Source: Gammaproteobacteria bacterium
GTDB taxonomy: Bacteria; Pseudomonadota; Gammaproteobacteria; SZUA-229
Length of the DNA: 64,000 nucleotides
Assembly (NCBI GenBank): GCA_026195255.1
Contig: JAPHSS010000008.1
Span: 62,001 to 126,000 of the forward strand
Direction of reading: 5' to 3'
Shown: positions 9,477-19,780 of the stretch, piece after piece
How the letters are laid out: each line of letters starts with the position of its first letter
How positions within the stretch are numbered: the stretch's first letter is position 1
Position numbers and translations under genes: made by a program
The notes under the pieces: generated by a model
Seen by the model: only the letters and a program-made list of their open reading frames with translations
The model's database searches: none
What the model was told of the DNA's origin: nothing

Positions 9477-9995
9477 ATGAATGACTTAAAAAACTTTAGC
9501 TTATACACCCATATACTAGATGATTACGAAGAGATCAATCAACAACTGGTAAATGGGCTCAACACACACATCAATGAAGATACAACACGAAAATCACATC
9601 ACTTTCTTGGTCGTTATGAAAACATCTATATTGATAGCGAGAAAATCCCGGCACTCTCTCTTATTATCGATGCCGCCATAAGACAGGGAGCTAAAATCCT
9701 CGATTGCCCTACAAAAAATCTTAAAGCTGGCCTCTGGTTTAATATAATGAATCCTGGTGATAAAACCACTTTACATCGTCATGATGATTACGATGAACGA
9801 CTATCGGCCGTATATTACGTTCAGGTTGCAGATAATTCTGGCACACTGCACCTCAATAAAAAGCCTGTTGATATACGGGTCACGCCCAGACAAGGTATGT
9901 TTGTTTTTTTTCTGCCTGATATGCCTCATGAAGTAAGCGAAAATTTAAGTCAACAATGCCGCATATCTCTAGGCATTAACATTGGCCCAGCTTAA
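9477..9995 (+). CDS. Putative 2OG-Fe(II) oxygenase-like protein
   Basis: The 172-residue protein looks like a small double-stranded beta-helix oxygenase. The segment TLHRHDDYDERLSAVYYV gives an H-x-D iron site, GMFVFFLPDMPHEV supplies the distal histidine, and the arginine in QCRISLGINI is placed to bind 2-oxoglutarate. This arrangement is like the putative 2OG-Fe(II) oxygenase group often found as short stand-alone proteins. It lies downstream of the acetyltransferase and is probably co-transcribed with it. The substrate is unknown; a cupin without oxygenase activity is the main alternative. Confidence 0.72.
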   Translation: MNDLKNFSLYTHILDDYEEINQQLVNGLNTHINEDTTRKSHHFLGRYENIYIDSEKIPALSLIIDAAIRQGAKILDCPTKNLKAGLWFNIMNPGDKTTLHRHDDYDERLSAVYYVQVADNSGTLHLNKKPVDIRVTPRQGMFVFFLPDMPHEVSENLSQQCRISLGINIGPA

Positions 9996-10316
9996 GATGT
10001 TTTTTTATGAAAAATTTACATTTAATTTTTGAACTTGAGCTTTATTCTGAATGGCGAAAGAATGCATACGTTATTGAAAAAACACCTAATATAACTAAGT
10101 AAAAAACTGGGGCCACTCCTGATACATCTGAAAAATACAGTTCATGGCGACGGCGAGTGAAACAGAAAATCAAATCCACTTAAAACTAATGCCTGTTTCC
10201 GCTCATTCAACAACAAAATAATGGAGAATCTTATTCGTTATCGAAAATAAACAGACGGCACTTTATATAAATAACTAATCGATCTAAAATTTACAGTCAA
10301 AATTCAAATCAAACAA
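9996..10316. other. Intergenic region between convergent genes, no gene seen
   Basis: These 321 bases separate the oxygenase-like gene from the end of the suc operon. The only open frame (10007-10102, 31 codons) has no recognisable motif and no convincing ribosome site, so it is not called. No strong hairpin followed by a T run was found for either flanking gene. Confidence 0.5.
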
Positions 10317-11192
10317 TTATTTCCAGCCCGTTGCTTCAGCAACAGCAGCACCTAAACCGGCAGGTGAACGAGTCGTTGTTATACCCGCCGCTTCCAGCGC
10401 TTTAAATTTTTCCTGAGCTGTTCCTTTACCACCAGAAATAATGGCTCCCGCATGCCCCATACGTTTTCCCTTCGGCGCCGTACCACCTGCTATAAAACCA
10501 GCAACAGGTTTGGAAACATTAGTTTGAATAAATTCAGCCGCTTCTTCTTCAGCCGTACCACCAATCTCACCCACCATTAAAATGGCCTCAGTTTCCGGGT
10601 CTTCTTCAAAAAGTTGCAAGCAATCTACAAAATTCATCCCTGGAATGGGGTCTCCACCTATGCCAATACAGGTAGTTTGCCCAAAACCCAGATCCGTTGT
10701 TTGCTTAACTGCCTCATAGGTCAGTGTGCCGGAGCGAGAAACAATACCGACTTTACCTGGTTTATGAATTTCACCTGGCATAATGCCAATTTTACACTCC
10801 CCCGGTGTAATAATTCCCGGGCAGTTAGGGCCAATCAATTTAATGCCGGCCTGATCAACTACAATTTTGACTTCCAGCATATCAAGAGTGGGGATGCCTT
10901 CGGTAATACATACGATTAGCTCTATGCCAGCATCAACTGCTTCCAGAATCGAATCTTTACAAAATGGCGCCGGAACATAAATAACAGATGCCGTTGCTGC
11001 AGTATGATTAACAGCATCACGCACTGTATTAAATACCGGTAAATCCAGATGTGTTTGGCCGCCTTTACCCGGCGTTACACCGCCGACCATTTGTGTGCCA
11101 TATGCCAGTGCCTGCTCCGAATGGAATGTACCCTGCTTTCCGGTAAAACCCTGGCATATTACTTTTGTTTCACTATTAATTAATACGCTCAT
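10317..11192 (-). CDS. sucD: Succinyl-CoA synthetase alpha subunit
   Basis: SucD carries the phosphohistidine and the CoA site of succinyl-CoA synthetase, which makes succinate and ATP or GTP from succinyl-CoA. The 291-residue product has the CoA-binding start [18 protein letters not shown], the [16 protein letters not shown] segment, and the active-site histidine in [18 protein letters not shown]. Its ATG touches the sucC stop by one base. It is the last gene of the sucA-sucB-lpdA-sucC-sucD operon. No terminator was recognised after it. Confidence 0.98.
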   Translation of the reverse strand: MSVLINSETKVICQGFTGKQGTFHSEQALAYGTQMVGGVTPGKGGQTHLDLPVFNTVRDAVNHTAATASVIYVPAPFCKDSILEAVDAGIELIVCITEGIPTLDMLEVKIVVDQAGIKLIGPNCPGIITPGECKIGIMPGEIHKPGKVGIVSRSGTLTYEAVKQTTDLGFGQTTCIGIGGDPIPGMNFVDCLQLFEEDPETEAILMVGEIGGTAEEEAAEFIQTNVSKPVAGFIAGGTAPKGKRMGHAGAIISGGKGTAQEKFKALEAAGITTTRSPAGLGAAVAEATGWK

Positions 11193-12361
11193 TATTTTAA
11201 TCCTTTAGCAGCAGCCACCGCTTTTTCAGCAGCATCAGTTAAACCTGTTGCAGCAATTATATTAAGCCCGCTATTCTTTAATATTTTTGAACCTAACTGT
11301 GCATTATTACCTTCCAGTCGAACCACTATAGGCACTTTAACGCCGACTTCTTCTATAGCACCTATAATTCCCTCTGCAATTAAATCGCAGCGCACAATGC
11401 CACCAAAGATATTAACCAGAACAGTTTTTACCTTTTTATCTGATAAAATAATTTTGAAAGCTTCTGCTACCCTTTCACTGGTTGCACCGCCACCCACATC
11501 AAGAAAGTTAGCAGGATCACCACCGTGTAATTTAATTAAATCCATAGTCGCCATTGCCAGCCCGGCCCCATTCACCATACAACCTATACTGCCATCTAAT
11601 GCTATGTAGTTAAGATCCCATTCCTTAGCTCTATTTTCACGCTCGTCTTCCTGTGAAGCATCACGCATTTCCATTAATTCTGGTTGACGATAAATTGCAT
11701 TATCATCAACATTTATCTTTCCATCCAGACACAATAAATCGCCTTCTTTAGTAACAACCAATGGGTTAATCTCTAGCAGCCCCAGATCTTTATCAACAAA
11801 TAATCTGGCTAGACCCGAAAGCAATTTTGTAAACTGTTTTATCTGATTGCCATGTAAACCTAAACCAAATGCCAGCTTACGACATTGATAAGGCATCAAA
11901 CCCAACATAGGATCAACCGTTGTGCGTAGAATTTTTTCTGGTGTCTCTTCAGCAACTTTTTCGATTTCAACGCCACCTTCTGTTGATGCCATAACAACAA
12001 CGCGACGTGTAGTCCGATCAATAACCGCGCCTAAATATAACTCACGCTCAATATTACAGGTTTCTTCAATCAGCACGTGATTAACAGGCTGACCATCTTT
12101 ATCAGTTTGAAATGTAACCAGATTAGTGCCTAACATTTCTCCAACAAAATGCGTGACTTCACTTTTTTTATCAGTTAATTTAACGCCACCAGCCTTACCA
12201 CGTCCGCCAGCATGCACCTGCGCCTTTACCACCCAACGATCAGTATCTAATGCATCTAAAGCTGCAGAAACATCACCCACCGAACTCACTACTCTGTTAT
12301 CTGGAACAGGCATACCGTATTGCTGAAATAAATGTTTTGACTGGTATTCATGTAAATTCAT
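11192..12361 (-). CDS. sucC: Succinyl-CoA synthetase beta subunit
   Basis: SucC is the ATP-grasp subunit that binds nucleotide and succinate and pairs with SucD. The 389-residue length matches the family. Signatures are [20 protein letters not shown] at the N-terminus, [17 protein letters not shown] (nucleotide loop, about 46-62), LEINPLVV and [26 protein letters not shown] precedes the ATG as a ribosome site. An 89-base gap separates it from lpdA upstream; co-transcription is likely. Confidence 0.98.
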   Translation of the reverse strand: MNLHEYQSKHLFQQYGMPVPDNRVVSSVGDVSAALDALDTDRWVVKAQVHAGGRGKAGGVKLTDKKSEVTHFVGEMLGTNLVTFQTDKDGQPVNHVLIEETCNIERELYLGAVIDRTTRRVVVMASTEGGVEIEKVAEETPEKILRTTVDPMLGLMPYQCRKLAFGLGLHGNQIKQFTKLLSGLARLFVDKDLGLLEINPLVVTKEGDLLCLDGKINVDDNAIYRQPELMEMRDASQEDERENRAKEWDLNYIALDGSIGCMVNGAGLAMATMDLIKLHGGDPANFLDVGGGATSERVAEAFKIILSDKKVKTVLVNIFGGIVRCDLIAEGIIGAIEEVGVKVPIVVRLEGNNAQLGSKILKNSGLNIIAATGLTDAAEKAVAAAKGLK

Positions 12362-12450
12362 AATTTTCTCCGTATAACTTAATAAAAAATCACTGCTAAT
12401 AAATCAGGCAATTGATTATTAGTTTATTAGAATTATCTTTAATCAAGTTA

Positions 12451-13893
12451 TCAAGGTTTTTTCTGTACAATATGTATTGCACGATTATCCACCGCAAGCG
12501 CAGCTTCATGTATTGCTTCAGAAAGTGTAGGGTGAGCAAAAACTGTTAACGCTATGTCTTCTGTACTTGCACCCAACGCCATTGCAGTAACCGCCTGCGA
12601 AATTAACTCAGATGCATTCAAACCCATAATATGTACACCAAGTATTCGATCTGTTTCACTGTGCGATAATATTTTAACCATACCGCTGGTGTCACCATGG
12701 GCTTTTGCACGACCACTCGCTACAAAGGGGAACATTCCCGCTTTATAACTTTCTCCAGCCGCTTTTAGTTGCTGTTCGGTTTTACCGACCCAGGCGATTT
12801 CAGGATGAGTATAAATTACTGACGGAATTAGATCATAATTTATTACTCCATGATTTCCCGCTATCAACTCTGCGACCATCATACCTTCTTCTGACCCCTT
12901 ATGCGCCAACATGGGGCCACGCACTACATCGCCGATTGCATACACGCCTGGTTGTGATGTTTCACATTTATCATTTACATGAATAAAGCCACGCTCATCT
13001 AGTATGAGCTCTGCTTCATCATCAAATATATAATCTGTATTTGGTTTGCGCCCAACAGCAACAATTAATTTATCAAATTCACATAGATGATCGCCCGTCT
13101 CATCCTGATAGGATACTTCTACCTGTTTAATTTTATTTACTGTTTTTATCTGCGCCTGCAAGAGCCGAGCATTTAACTTTATATCTAAACCCTGCTTTTT
13201 ATACAGACGCTGAGCATCACGCGCAATCTTCAGATCAACCATTGGCAGAAAAACATCCTGCGCTTCTAAAACAGTTACCTCAGAACCAAGGCGTCGCCAG
13301 ACACTACCCAACTCTAAACCAATAACACCGGCGCCAATAACGCCGACTTTTGAAGGCACCGACTCAAATGACAGAGCGCCTGTTGAATCGACAATCAAAT
13401 CCTCTGTTAATGGCGCCGCATTCAACTCAACAGAACTCGAACCACTGGCTATGATTATATTTTTTGCACTAAAAGTATTTTTATCTTTGCCATTTACCAC
13501 TTCAACTTTCTTATCAGCGAGTAGCTTAGCTGTACCTGTTATAACCTTAACTTTATTTGCTTTTAACAGAGCACCTATACCTGATGTTAACTCAGATACT
13601 ATTTTGTTTTTTCTTGCCATCATAGTTTCAAGGTCCAGTTCAAGCGAACTCAACTTAATACCGTGCTGACTAAAGCTATGACTCGCCTGTTCAAACAGCT
13701 CTGATGACTGCAACAAGGCTTTAGACGGAATACAACCAACATTCAAACAGGTGCCACCTAATGAAAGAGCCCCCTGCTCATCTAGCCAGTTATCAATACA
13801 GGCAACATTAAAACCTAACTGTGCACAGCGAATTGCCGCGACATAACCTGCCGGACCCGCACCAATCACAATAACATCAAAATCAGTAGCCAT
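12451..13893 (-). CDS. lpdA: Dihydrolipoyl dehydrogenase (E3) of the 2-oxoglutarate dehydrogenase complex
   Basis: E3 reoxidises the dihydrolipoyl group of the E2 subunit and passes electrons through FAD and a disulfide to NAD+. The 480-residue product has the FAD motif GAGPAGYVAA at 11-20, redox cysteines Cys49 and Cys54 in GGTCLNVGCIPSK, an NAD motif GAGVIGLELG, the second FAD motif GVYAIGDV, and the C-terminal HPTLSEAIHEAA base motif. The gene begins two bases after the sucB stop, with AGGTG inside the sucB end as ribosome site. Position inside the suc operon marks it as the E3 of this complex, possibly shared with pyruvate dehydrogenase. Confidence 0.97.
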   Translation of the reverse strand: MATDFDVIVIGAGPAGYVAAIRCAQLGFNVACIDNWLDEQGALSLGGTCLNVGCIPSKALLQSSELFEQASHSFSQHGIKLSSLELDLETMMARKNKIVSELTSGIGALLKANKVKVITGTAKLLADKKVEVVNGKDKNTFSAKNIIIASGSSSVELNAAPLTEDLIVDSTGALSFESVPSKVGVIGAGVIGLELGSVWRRLGSEVTVLEAQDVFLPMVDLKIARDAQRLYKKQGLDIKLNARLLQAQIKTVNKIKQVEVSYQDETGDHLCEFDKLIVAVGRKPNTDYIFDDEAELILDERGFIHVNDKCETSQPGVYAIGDVVRGPMLAHKGSEEGMMVAELIAGNHGVINYDLIPSVIYTHPEIAWVGKTEQQLKAAGESYKAGMFPFVASGRAKAHGDTSGMVKILSHSETDRILGVHIMGLNASELISQAVTAMALGASTEDIALTVFAHPTLSEAIHEAALAVDNRAIHIVQKKP

Positions 13894-13895
13894 AA

Positions 13896-15101
13896 TTAAA
13901 CACCTACCAATATACGCGCAGGGTCTTCTAACACATCTTTTATGGTAACCAGGAACTGCACCGCTTCTGCACCATCTATTATGCGGTGATCATAAGATAA
14001 TGCCAGATACATAATTGGCTGCGCAACAATTTCACCGTTATCAACCATCGCTCTTTGCTGAATTTTGTGCATGCCTAAAATACCACTTTGAGGTGGATTT
14101 ATAATCGGAGTAGAAAGCATAGAACCAAACACCCCACCGTTAGTGAGAGAAAAAGTTCCTCCTGTCATATCGTCAATGCTCAATTTATTGTTTTTTGCCT
14201 TATCTACCAATACAGCTATGCCTTTTTCAATTTCAGCGAGGCTCATTTGATCAGCATTACGTAATACAGGAACCACCAGCCCCCTGGGTGAAGCAATTGC
14301 AACACCTATATCAAAATAACCATGATATACAATATCTGCGCCATCAATTGAAGCATTAACGGCCGGGAACCTTTTTAAAGCTTCGACACTAGCCTTAACA
14401 AAAAACGACATAAACCCTAATTTAACATCATATTTTTTAGCAAATAAATCTTTATACTTGTTACGCAAATCCATTACCGGTTGCATATTAACTTCATTAA
14501 ACGTAGTTAATATTGCTGAATTATGTTGTGCTTCTAATAATCGTTCTGCAATTCTCGAACGTAGTCGCGTCATCGGTACTCGTTTTTCGATTCTGTCCTG
14601 TTGATTATTTTGCAGACCAGTATTCTGACTAACTTCTTCGCTGGCTTCTAACTTTTGCGGCGTTTCTACTTCTGTTTTTTCTTCGGTTTTTTTCAATTCT
14701 GGTTTTTGCAAATATGCCAGGACATCCTCTTTTAAAACTCGCCCCGCTTTTCCACTACCTATAATCTCATCAGCATCAAGTTTATTTTCAGCAATCATCT
14801 TTTCTGCTGACGGCGTAATAATCACATCATTAGTTTTTTCTACTTCTATTTTTCTGTCTGAATCTTGCTCATCAATAGTTAGCAATAACTGACCAGCTGT
14901 TACAACATCACCTTCTTTCTGATGAACTTCCCCAATCACACCATCTGCAGGAGCCGGCACTTCAAGCACTACCTTATCTGTTTCAAGATCAACCAGAGAC
15001 TCATCACGTTTTACTGCATCTCCAGGCTGCTTTCTCCAACTCACAATAGTGGCATCAGAAACCGATTCTGGTAAATCCGGTACTTTTACTTTAATCGACA
15101 T
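13896..15101 (-). CDS. sucB: Dihydrolipoyl succinyltransferase (E2) of 2-oxoglutarate dehydrogenase
   Basis: E2 accepts the succinyl group from SucA on lipoyl-lysine and transfers it to CoA. The lipoyl domain spans about 1-77 with lipoyl lysine in [14 protein letters not shown], the peripheral-subunit-binding domain is at about 105-140 ([28 protein letters not shown]), and the catalytic domain ends with [17 protein letters not shown]. The start is the ATG at 15101, where AGGA sits seven bases upstream; eight further codons upstream are open but unlike the family. The product is 401 residues, and the linker (about 145-175) is rich in Glu and Lys. Confidence 0.97.
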   Translation of the reverse strand: MSIKVKVPDLPESVSDATIVSWRKQPGDAVKRDESLVDLETDKVVLEVPAPADGVIGEVHQKEGDVVTAGQLLLTIDEQDSDRKIEVEKTNDVIITPSAEKMIAENKLDADEIIGSGKAGRVLKEDVLAYLQKPELKKTEEKTEVETPQKLEASEEVSQNTGLQNNQQDRIEKRVPMTRLRSRIAERLLEAQHNSAILTTFNEVNMQPVMDLRNKYKDLFAKKYDVKLGFMSFFVKASVEALKRFPAVNASIDGADIVYHGYFDIGVAIASPRGLVVPVLRNADQMSLAEIEKGIAVLVDKAKNNKLSIDDMTGGTFSLTNGGVFGSMLSTPIINPPQSGILGMHKIQQRAMVDNGEIVAQPIMYLALSYDHRIIDGAEAVQFLVTIKDVLEDPARILVGV

Positions 15102-15221
15102 TATTTTGTCCTGTTTTCTCAACACTCAATTAAATTTTTATGTTTTGCTTATAACTTAATATTTATATTTACAAAGCAACTCTAACTAACTATAGCTCTG
15201 CTTATTCCAATCAATGTATTT

Positions 15222-18074
15222 TTATTCTTGCGATAGACCTAACGCGTCTCTAACCAGTTTTTTCTGTTGCTGTACATGCACTTTAGCTGAACCTACTGCA
15301 GGTGCCGCTGACGGTTCCCTGCCAACATATTCAACCATACACGGGTGATCGAGTTTGGCTGCAAACCTGGGCTCAAAGTAATCCCATGCACCCTGGTTTT
15401 TAGGTTCTTCCTGACACCAGATTAATTGTTCAGCATTTTCATATTTATCCAGAACAACATTAAGATTATCAGCGGGAAAGGGATAAAGTTCTTCAATACG
15501 AATAATTGCAATATGTGTCAGCTTTGATTCACGTCTCTGAATTAACAGATCGTAATAAACTTTACCACTACACATAATAATTCGTTTTATTTTATCTGCA
15601 TGGACATCATCAACTTCATCTATTACATTATAAAAACTTCCCTGACAAATATCATCAAGCGTATTCACTGCTAATTTGTGACGCAACAAACTTTTAGGGG
15701 TCATGACTATTAATGGCTTTCGATATTTTCTAACTATCTGACGTCTAAGCATATGAAACATTTGCGCAGGCGTGCTCGGCACACACACCTGAATATTATT
15801 CTGTGCGCACAACTGCAAATAACGCTCAAGTCTTGCAGATGAATGCTCTGCACCCTGGCCTTCATAACCATGGGGTAATAACATAGTCAAACCACACAAA
15901 CGGCCCCATTTTTGTTCACCCGCAACAATGAACTGATCAATAACAACCTGCGCGCCGTTTGCAAAATCACCAAACTGGGCTTCCCATATAACCAATGTTT
16001 CCGGGTCTGCTGTTGCATAACCATATTCAAATGCAAGCACCGCCACTTCTGATAACAATGAATCTATAACAAGAAAATTAGCCTGATCTTCAGACATGTT
16101 TCGTAATGGTACATACGAGCTACCATCAATCTGATTATGCCAAACCGCATGTCGGTGAAAAAATGTCCCCCTACCAGAGTCCTGCCCAGACAAACGCACC
16201 GCATACCCTTCGGTCACCAAACTCGCATACGCTAATGTCTCTGCAAAGCCCCAGTCAATTTCCAGCGCACCCGCAGCCATCTTATGCCTGTCCTGCATAA
16301 TTTTTTCGACTCTGGCCTGCAGCTCAAAACCAGCCGGCCGTCTTTCCAGTTGCTCGCAGAGTAAGCGCAAGGCCTCCATATTAATGGCTGTTTCTGCAAG
16401 CAAGCTCTGCTCAGTATTCTCATAAAGATGCCAATTGATATGAAAAGCGTAGGCTAACTTTCCGCTTTCCAAAATCCCCGGGACTACACATTTTCCAGAA
16501 TCTAATTCATCACGATATTTTTCCATCATCTGATTAGTACTAACTGCTGAAACGTGCTCTTCCTTTAACAATTTTTCCGCATAAATAGCCCGCGTACTTA
16601 ACAGGTTTGATATTTTTTTATACATCATGGGTTGTGTTGCAGCAGGTTCATCAGCTTCGTTATGGCCATGTCGCCGATAACAAATTAAATCAATTACCAC
16701 ATCTTTTTTAAAAGCCATTCGGTAATCAAGTGCGATCTGCGTCACCAGAACAACCGCTTCCGGGTCATCTGAATTCACATGAAAAATAGGCGCATCAACC
16801 ATTTTTGCTACATCAGTACAATAATGTGTTGATCGGCTATCTTCGATATTACTGGTAGTAAAACCAATCTGGTTATTTACAATAATATGTAAACTGCCTT
16901 TTGTAGAGTAACCTCTCGACTGTGACATCTGCAAAGTTTCCATCACAACACCCTGACCAGCAAATGCAGCATCTCCATGTATTTGTACAGGTAATACTTC
17001 GACACCCTCGGCGTCATCCCTATGTTCCTGGCGTGCCCGCACAGCACCCTCAACTACCGGTGCAACAATTTCAAGATGTGATGGGTTAAATGCCAGGGCT
17101 AAATGTATATCGCCTTTTTCTGTCCGCATGTCTGAGGAAAAGCCTAAATGGTATTTTACATCTCCCATATATTCACCATGAGATTTAGTGCCCTCAAACT
17201 CACTAAATAATTCTGCAGGTGATTTCCCCATTACGTTTACCAGTACATTCAGTCGCCCTCGATGCGCCATACCGATTACAATTTCTTTCAGACCATGGCT
17301 CGCTGATCGCTGAATGACTTCATGTATAAGAGGAATAAGTGTTTCTGCCCCTTCTAGAGAGAAACGCTTCTGCCCTACATATTTAGTGTGCAGGTATTTT
17401 TCTAAACCCTCGGCCGCTGTTAATCTCTGCAGTATTGTTTGCTTCTCTGCTAATGTAAGATCGGCCTTGCCGCGAACTGTTTCAATTCTTTGTTGTAACC
17501 AGCGCTTCTCACCGGTTTCGGTGATATGCATATACTCTGCACCAATAGACCCACAATAAGCTTCACTGAGAATATTATATATTTCTTCCAATGTAGCTTC
17601 GTCCGGGCCGTACAATGAACCGGTGGCGAAAACAGTCTGTAAATCCACCTCACTCAGTCCATAACTGGCCAAGGTTAGATCCTCAACCTCTTTAGTATGC
17701 GTTCTTCCCAACGGGTCAACATCTGCTTTTTGATGTCCACGAAAGCGGTAAGCATTAATTAACTGTAAAACCTTAACCTGTTTACGCTCATGCTCCAGCA
17801 TAGCAGAGGATGCAGATTTTTCCGGTGGCAGCAAAGTACCACAACGTTTTTCTGTTATACGACGAAATTGCTCTCTGACATCAGAGTGAATAGTATCTTT
17901 GAGTGCGCCATTAATTCTCGGCAAGGTTGCAAAGAATTCTCGCCAGTTACTTTCTACATTATTAGGATTTAACAGATAACTTTCATAGAGACCTTCCAGC
18001 CAGGCAGCACTGCCCGCATCTAACATGGAATTTTCCCATAGGTCACGCATTGAAGCTTTGATTTTGTTGCTCAT
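15222..18074 (-). CDS. sucA: 2-oxoglutarate dehydrogenase E1 component
   Basis: SucA decarboxylates 2-oxoglutarate with thiamine diphosphate and hands the succinyl group to SucB. The 950-residue product has the N-terminal SAAWLEGLYESYLLNPNNVE segment that docks to E2, the GMAHRGRLNVLVNVMGK active-site motif, the diphosphate-binding GDAAFAGQGVVMETLQ, and the C-terminal LPHGYEGQGAEHSSARLER. It is the first gene of the operon and begins with AGGA just before the ATG, a spacing that is short. About 120 bases separate it from sucB. No sdh genes lie upstream, unlike the E. coli arrangement. Confidence 0.98.
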   Translation of the reverse strand: MSNKIKASMRDLWENSMLDAGSAAWLEGLYESYLLNPNNVESNWREFFATLPRINGALKDTIHSDVREQFRRITEKRCGTLLPPEKSASSAMLEHERKQVKVLQLINAYRFRGHQKADVDPLGRTHTKEVEDLTLASYGLSEVDLQTVFATGSLYGPDEATLEEIYNILSEAYCGSIGAEYMHITETGEKRWLQQRIETVRGKADLTLAEKQTILQRLTAAEGLEKYLHTKYVGQKRFSLEGAETLIPLIHEVIQRSASHGLKEIVIGMAHRGRLNVLVNVMGKSPAELFSEFEGTKSHGEYMGDVKYHLGFSSDMRTEKGDIHLALAFNPSHLEIVAPVVEGAVRARQEHRDDAEGVEVLPVQIHGDAAFAGQGVVMETLQMSQSRGYSTKGSLHIIVNNQIGFTTSNIEDSRSTHYCTDVAKMVDAPIFHVNSDDPEAVVLVTQIALDYRMAFKKDVVIDLICYRRHGHNEADEPAATQPMMYKKISNLLSTRAIYAEKLLKEEHVSAVSTNQMMEKYRDELDSGKCVVPGILESGKLAYAFHINWHLYENTEQSLLAETAINMEALRLLCEQLERRPAGFELQARVEKIMQDRHKMAAGALEIDWGFAETLAYASLVTEGYAVRLSGQDSGRGTFFHRHAVWHNQIDGSSYVPLRNMSEDQANFLVIDSLLSEVAVLAFEYGYATADPETLVIWEAQFGDFANGAQVVIDQFIVAGEQKWGRLCGLTMLLPHGYEGQGAEHSSARLERYLQLCAQNNIQVCVPSTPAQMFHMLRRQIVRKYRKPLIVMTPKSLLRHKLAVNTLDDICQGSFYNVIDEVDDVHADKIKRIIMCSGKVYYDLLIQRRESKLTHIAIIRIEELYPFPADNLNVVLDKYENAEQLIWCQEEPKNQGAWDYFEPRFAAKLDHPCMVEYVGREPSAAPAVGSAKVHVQQQKKLVRDALGLSQE

Positions 18075-18175
18075 ATTCCTGACGCTAAAGTTTTTATAAT
18101 TTTATATTCTAGTTATAGCTCATTGTACTAATTATTGTAAGCATTACCACCGTTGATCAGATCATGGCAGAGCTA

Positions 18176-18586
18176 TTATTTATGCGGGTTTAATGGGTGT
18201 TCGAAAACTTTCTCTAATGGTAAAAATAAGGGTTTAGGCAGTGCATCCAGAGCAAACCAGCTCCATTGAGCTTCTTCATCTTTAAATACAGCCTGATTCT
18301 TTATCTGGTAGTCTTCTGCAACAATATAAAGCGTGACAGTATGATGTGAGTCTGAAAAGATATTATTACTATAAGGGCCACTGCTCAGACACTGAATATC
18401 TAAACCGGCTTTTTGCAAACACAAACGTCTGGCGGCCTGCTCTACCGCTTCACCTCTTTGCAAGTAACCTCCCGGGCACTGCCAGCTTGCAAACCGCTCA
18501 TTTTCAAAACGTCGACCGAGTAATATTTTTTCGTTTTTAATGATAAGCGTTGCTACTGCTGATGTTACATAGTCACCCACTGACAC
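18176..18586 (-). CDS. Nudix-fold protein with a degenerate catalytic box
   Basis: The product (about 136 residues from GTG at 18586) keeps the Nudix fold: TLIIKNEKILLGRR, WQCPGGYLQRGEAVEQAARR and a C-terminal WSWFALDALPKPL. The box, however, reads R-L-C-L-Q-K-A-G-L where R-E-U-x-E-E-x-G-U is expected, so all three metal-binding glutamates are replaced by Leu, Gln and Lys. Hydrolysis is therefore unlikely, and binding or regulation is more plausible. An ATG at 18625 gives a longer frame, but its first residues are an out-of-frame reading of a GGDEF relic, so a GTG at 18586 or 18578 is preferred. It lies downstream of nudF on the same strand. Confidence 0.72.
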   Translation of the reverse strand: MSVGDYVTSAVATLIIKNEKILLGRRFENERFASWQCPGGYLQRGEAVEQAARRLCLQKAGLDIQCLSSGPYSNNIFSDSHHTVTLYIVAEDYQIKNQAVFKDEEAQWSWFALDALPKPLFLPLEKVFEHPLNPHK

Positions 18587-18806
18587 AATTACGTCCGTCT
18601 TTTTTGGCTCGATATAGAGCCTCATCTGAAGCCGCTATTAGTTCAATTAATGTATCTTCACTTTCTCTGTCGATTTTGCCAATCGCTGAAATACCTGTTG
18701 AAATAGTCACCCGAGGCAACACATCACCAGCATTGTTTTTAACTTTTGTGTTTGCAACTTTCTTTTTTAATATATTTCCCGGCTTTACTGCCGTCTGTAA
18801 ATCAGT
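18573..18806 (-). pseudogene. Relic of a GGDEF (diguanylate cyclase) gene, C-terminal end only
   Basis: Between nudF and the Nudix-like gene the minus strand is open from 18806 to a TGA at 18573, with no start codon at its head and a stop just upstream. The 77 codons read as the second half of a GGDEF domain: TDLQTA, then VTISTGIS, then LIAASDEALYRAKKDGRN, ending in its own stop. These are the strands and helix that follow the GGDEF motif in diguanylate cyclases; the GGDEF motif itself and everything upstream are gone. It is best explained as a deletion remnant. Its end overlaps the start of the downstream Nudix gene by about 14 bases. Confidence 0.75.
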
Positions 18807-18842
18807 TCAGGCAATGTACTGGCTTTTAAAAGCATTTACCAT

Positions 18843-19424
18843 TTAGTCCTTAATGTGCTGATTCCAGTTCAGCGCTAAATACAACAAGCCTGCTACGCTA
18901 ATCGCGTCGGTTATTTCGCCCTGCTGTATCATTTTAACTGTATTTTCAAATGGTAGTTTTTTTATCTTAATATCTTTTTCAGTGTCTTCCAGTTGCTGCA
19001 GCCCCTCACTTAATTCAGTCGCCAGAAAAACATAACCTTGCTCATCTGTAATAGAATTTGATGGATGCAAGTGTAACAACTCGGTGATATTTGCTGCTTT
19101 TAATCCGGTTTCTTCTTCCAGTTCTCGCTCGGCAGTTTTAATTTTGTCTTCTTCTTTAGGCGAGCCACCCATGGGAATTTCCCATGACCACTGATTTAAA
19201 GTATATCGATACTGACCTACCAGCCAGGTATAACCTTGTTTATCAACCGGTATAATACCAACCGCCTGATTTTTAAAACTAACTTTGCCGTAAATTCCAT
19301 TTGTGCCCCCCGGCGTTACAACCTGGTGCTCTTCAACCTTAATCCATGCATTGTTATATACCGGTTGCGTACTCAGGGTTTTCCATGGGTTATCTATTAC
19401 TGAGGCCTGTTTTTTATCAGACAT
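18843..19424 (-). CDS. nudF: ADP-ribose pyrophosphatase NudF
   Basis: NudF hydrolyses ADP-ribose to AMP and ribose 5-phosphate. The 193-residue product has the ADPRase pattern QYRYTLNQWSWEIPMGG and an intact Nudix box (about 86-110) ending AERELEEETGLKA, so the glutamates are present, in contrast to the neighbouring Nudix-like protein. Length is close to the roughly 209 residues of E. coli NudF. The yqiB and cpdA genes that follow nudF in enterics are not found here; the GGDEF relic follows instead. Confidence 0.9.
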   Translation of the reverse strand: MSDKKQASVIDNPWKTLSTQPVYNNAWIKVEEHQVVTPGGTNGIYGKVSFKNQAVGIIPVDKQGYTWLVGQYRYTLNQWSWEIPMGGSPKEEDKIKTAERELEEETGLKAANITELLHLHPSNSITDEQGYVFLATELSEGLQQLEDTEKDIKIKKLPFENTVKMIQQGEITDAISVAGLLYLALNWNQHIKD

Positions 19425-19780
19425 ATTTAATCCTGCCCTTCATCCGTCTCAAGACCTTTAACTATAGCAAAACACTTGAGCTTATTTATTAGATATTTAA
19501 TATCATAATTAATCTAAATAAAGTTTAAACAGGCATCACAGCAGCTCCCCATACATGGAGAGCCATGTTTTTATTTTAATTTCAATAACTTACAGTGATT
19601 TTACAGAGGTATTAGTCAGATGTTAATGATGATTTTGAGACCAATTTAGTGCATAGACGACTAAACAATGACTTAAATATATTGCCCGGAATGGGTTTAA
19701 AGGGCCTAAGGAAAGCCACCACATTAATACGAAACTATTTCGAAGTTTTCTATTTTCTAGATAAACGGCCAGCTATAACT
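19425..19780. other. Intergenic region of about 356 bases, no gene seen
   Basis: This stretch separates nudF from an uncharacterised gene on the same strand. It is AT-rich, has a short hairpin ATGGAGAGCCAT near 19552, and no open frame with a recognisable motif. A search by eye for thiamine-type riboswitch boxes found none on either strand. Confidence 0.5.

Noticed and set aside
10007-10102. 31-codon open frame after the oxygenase-like gene
   Set aside because: Too short, no motif and no ribosome site.
18587-18625. ATG at 18625 as start of the Nudix-like gene
   Set aside because: The first 13 residues are the out-of-frame reading of a GGDEF end; GTG at 18586 or 18578 fits better.
19425-19780. 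Riboswitch between nudF and the unknown gene
   Set aside because: No recognised conserved boxes on either strand.
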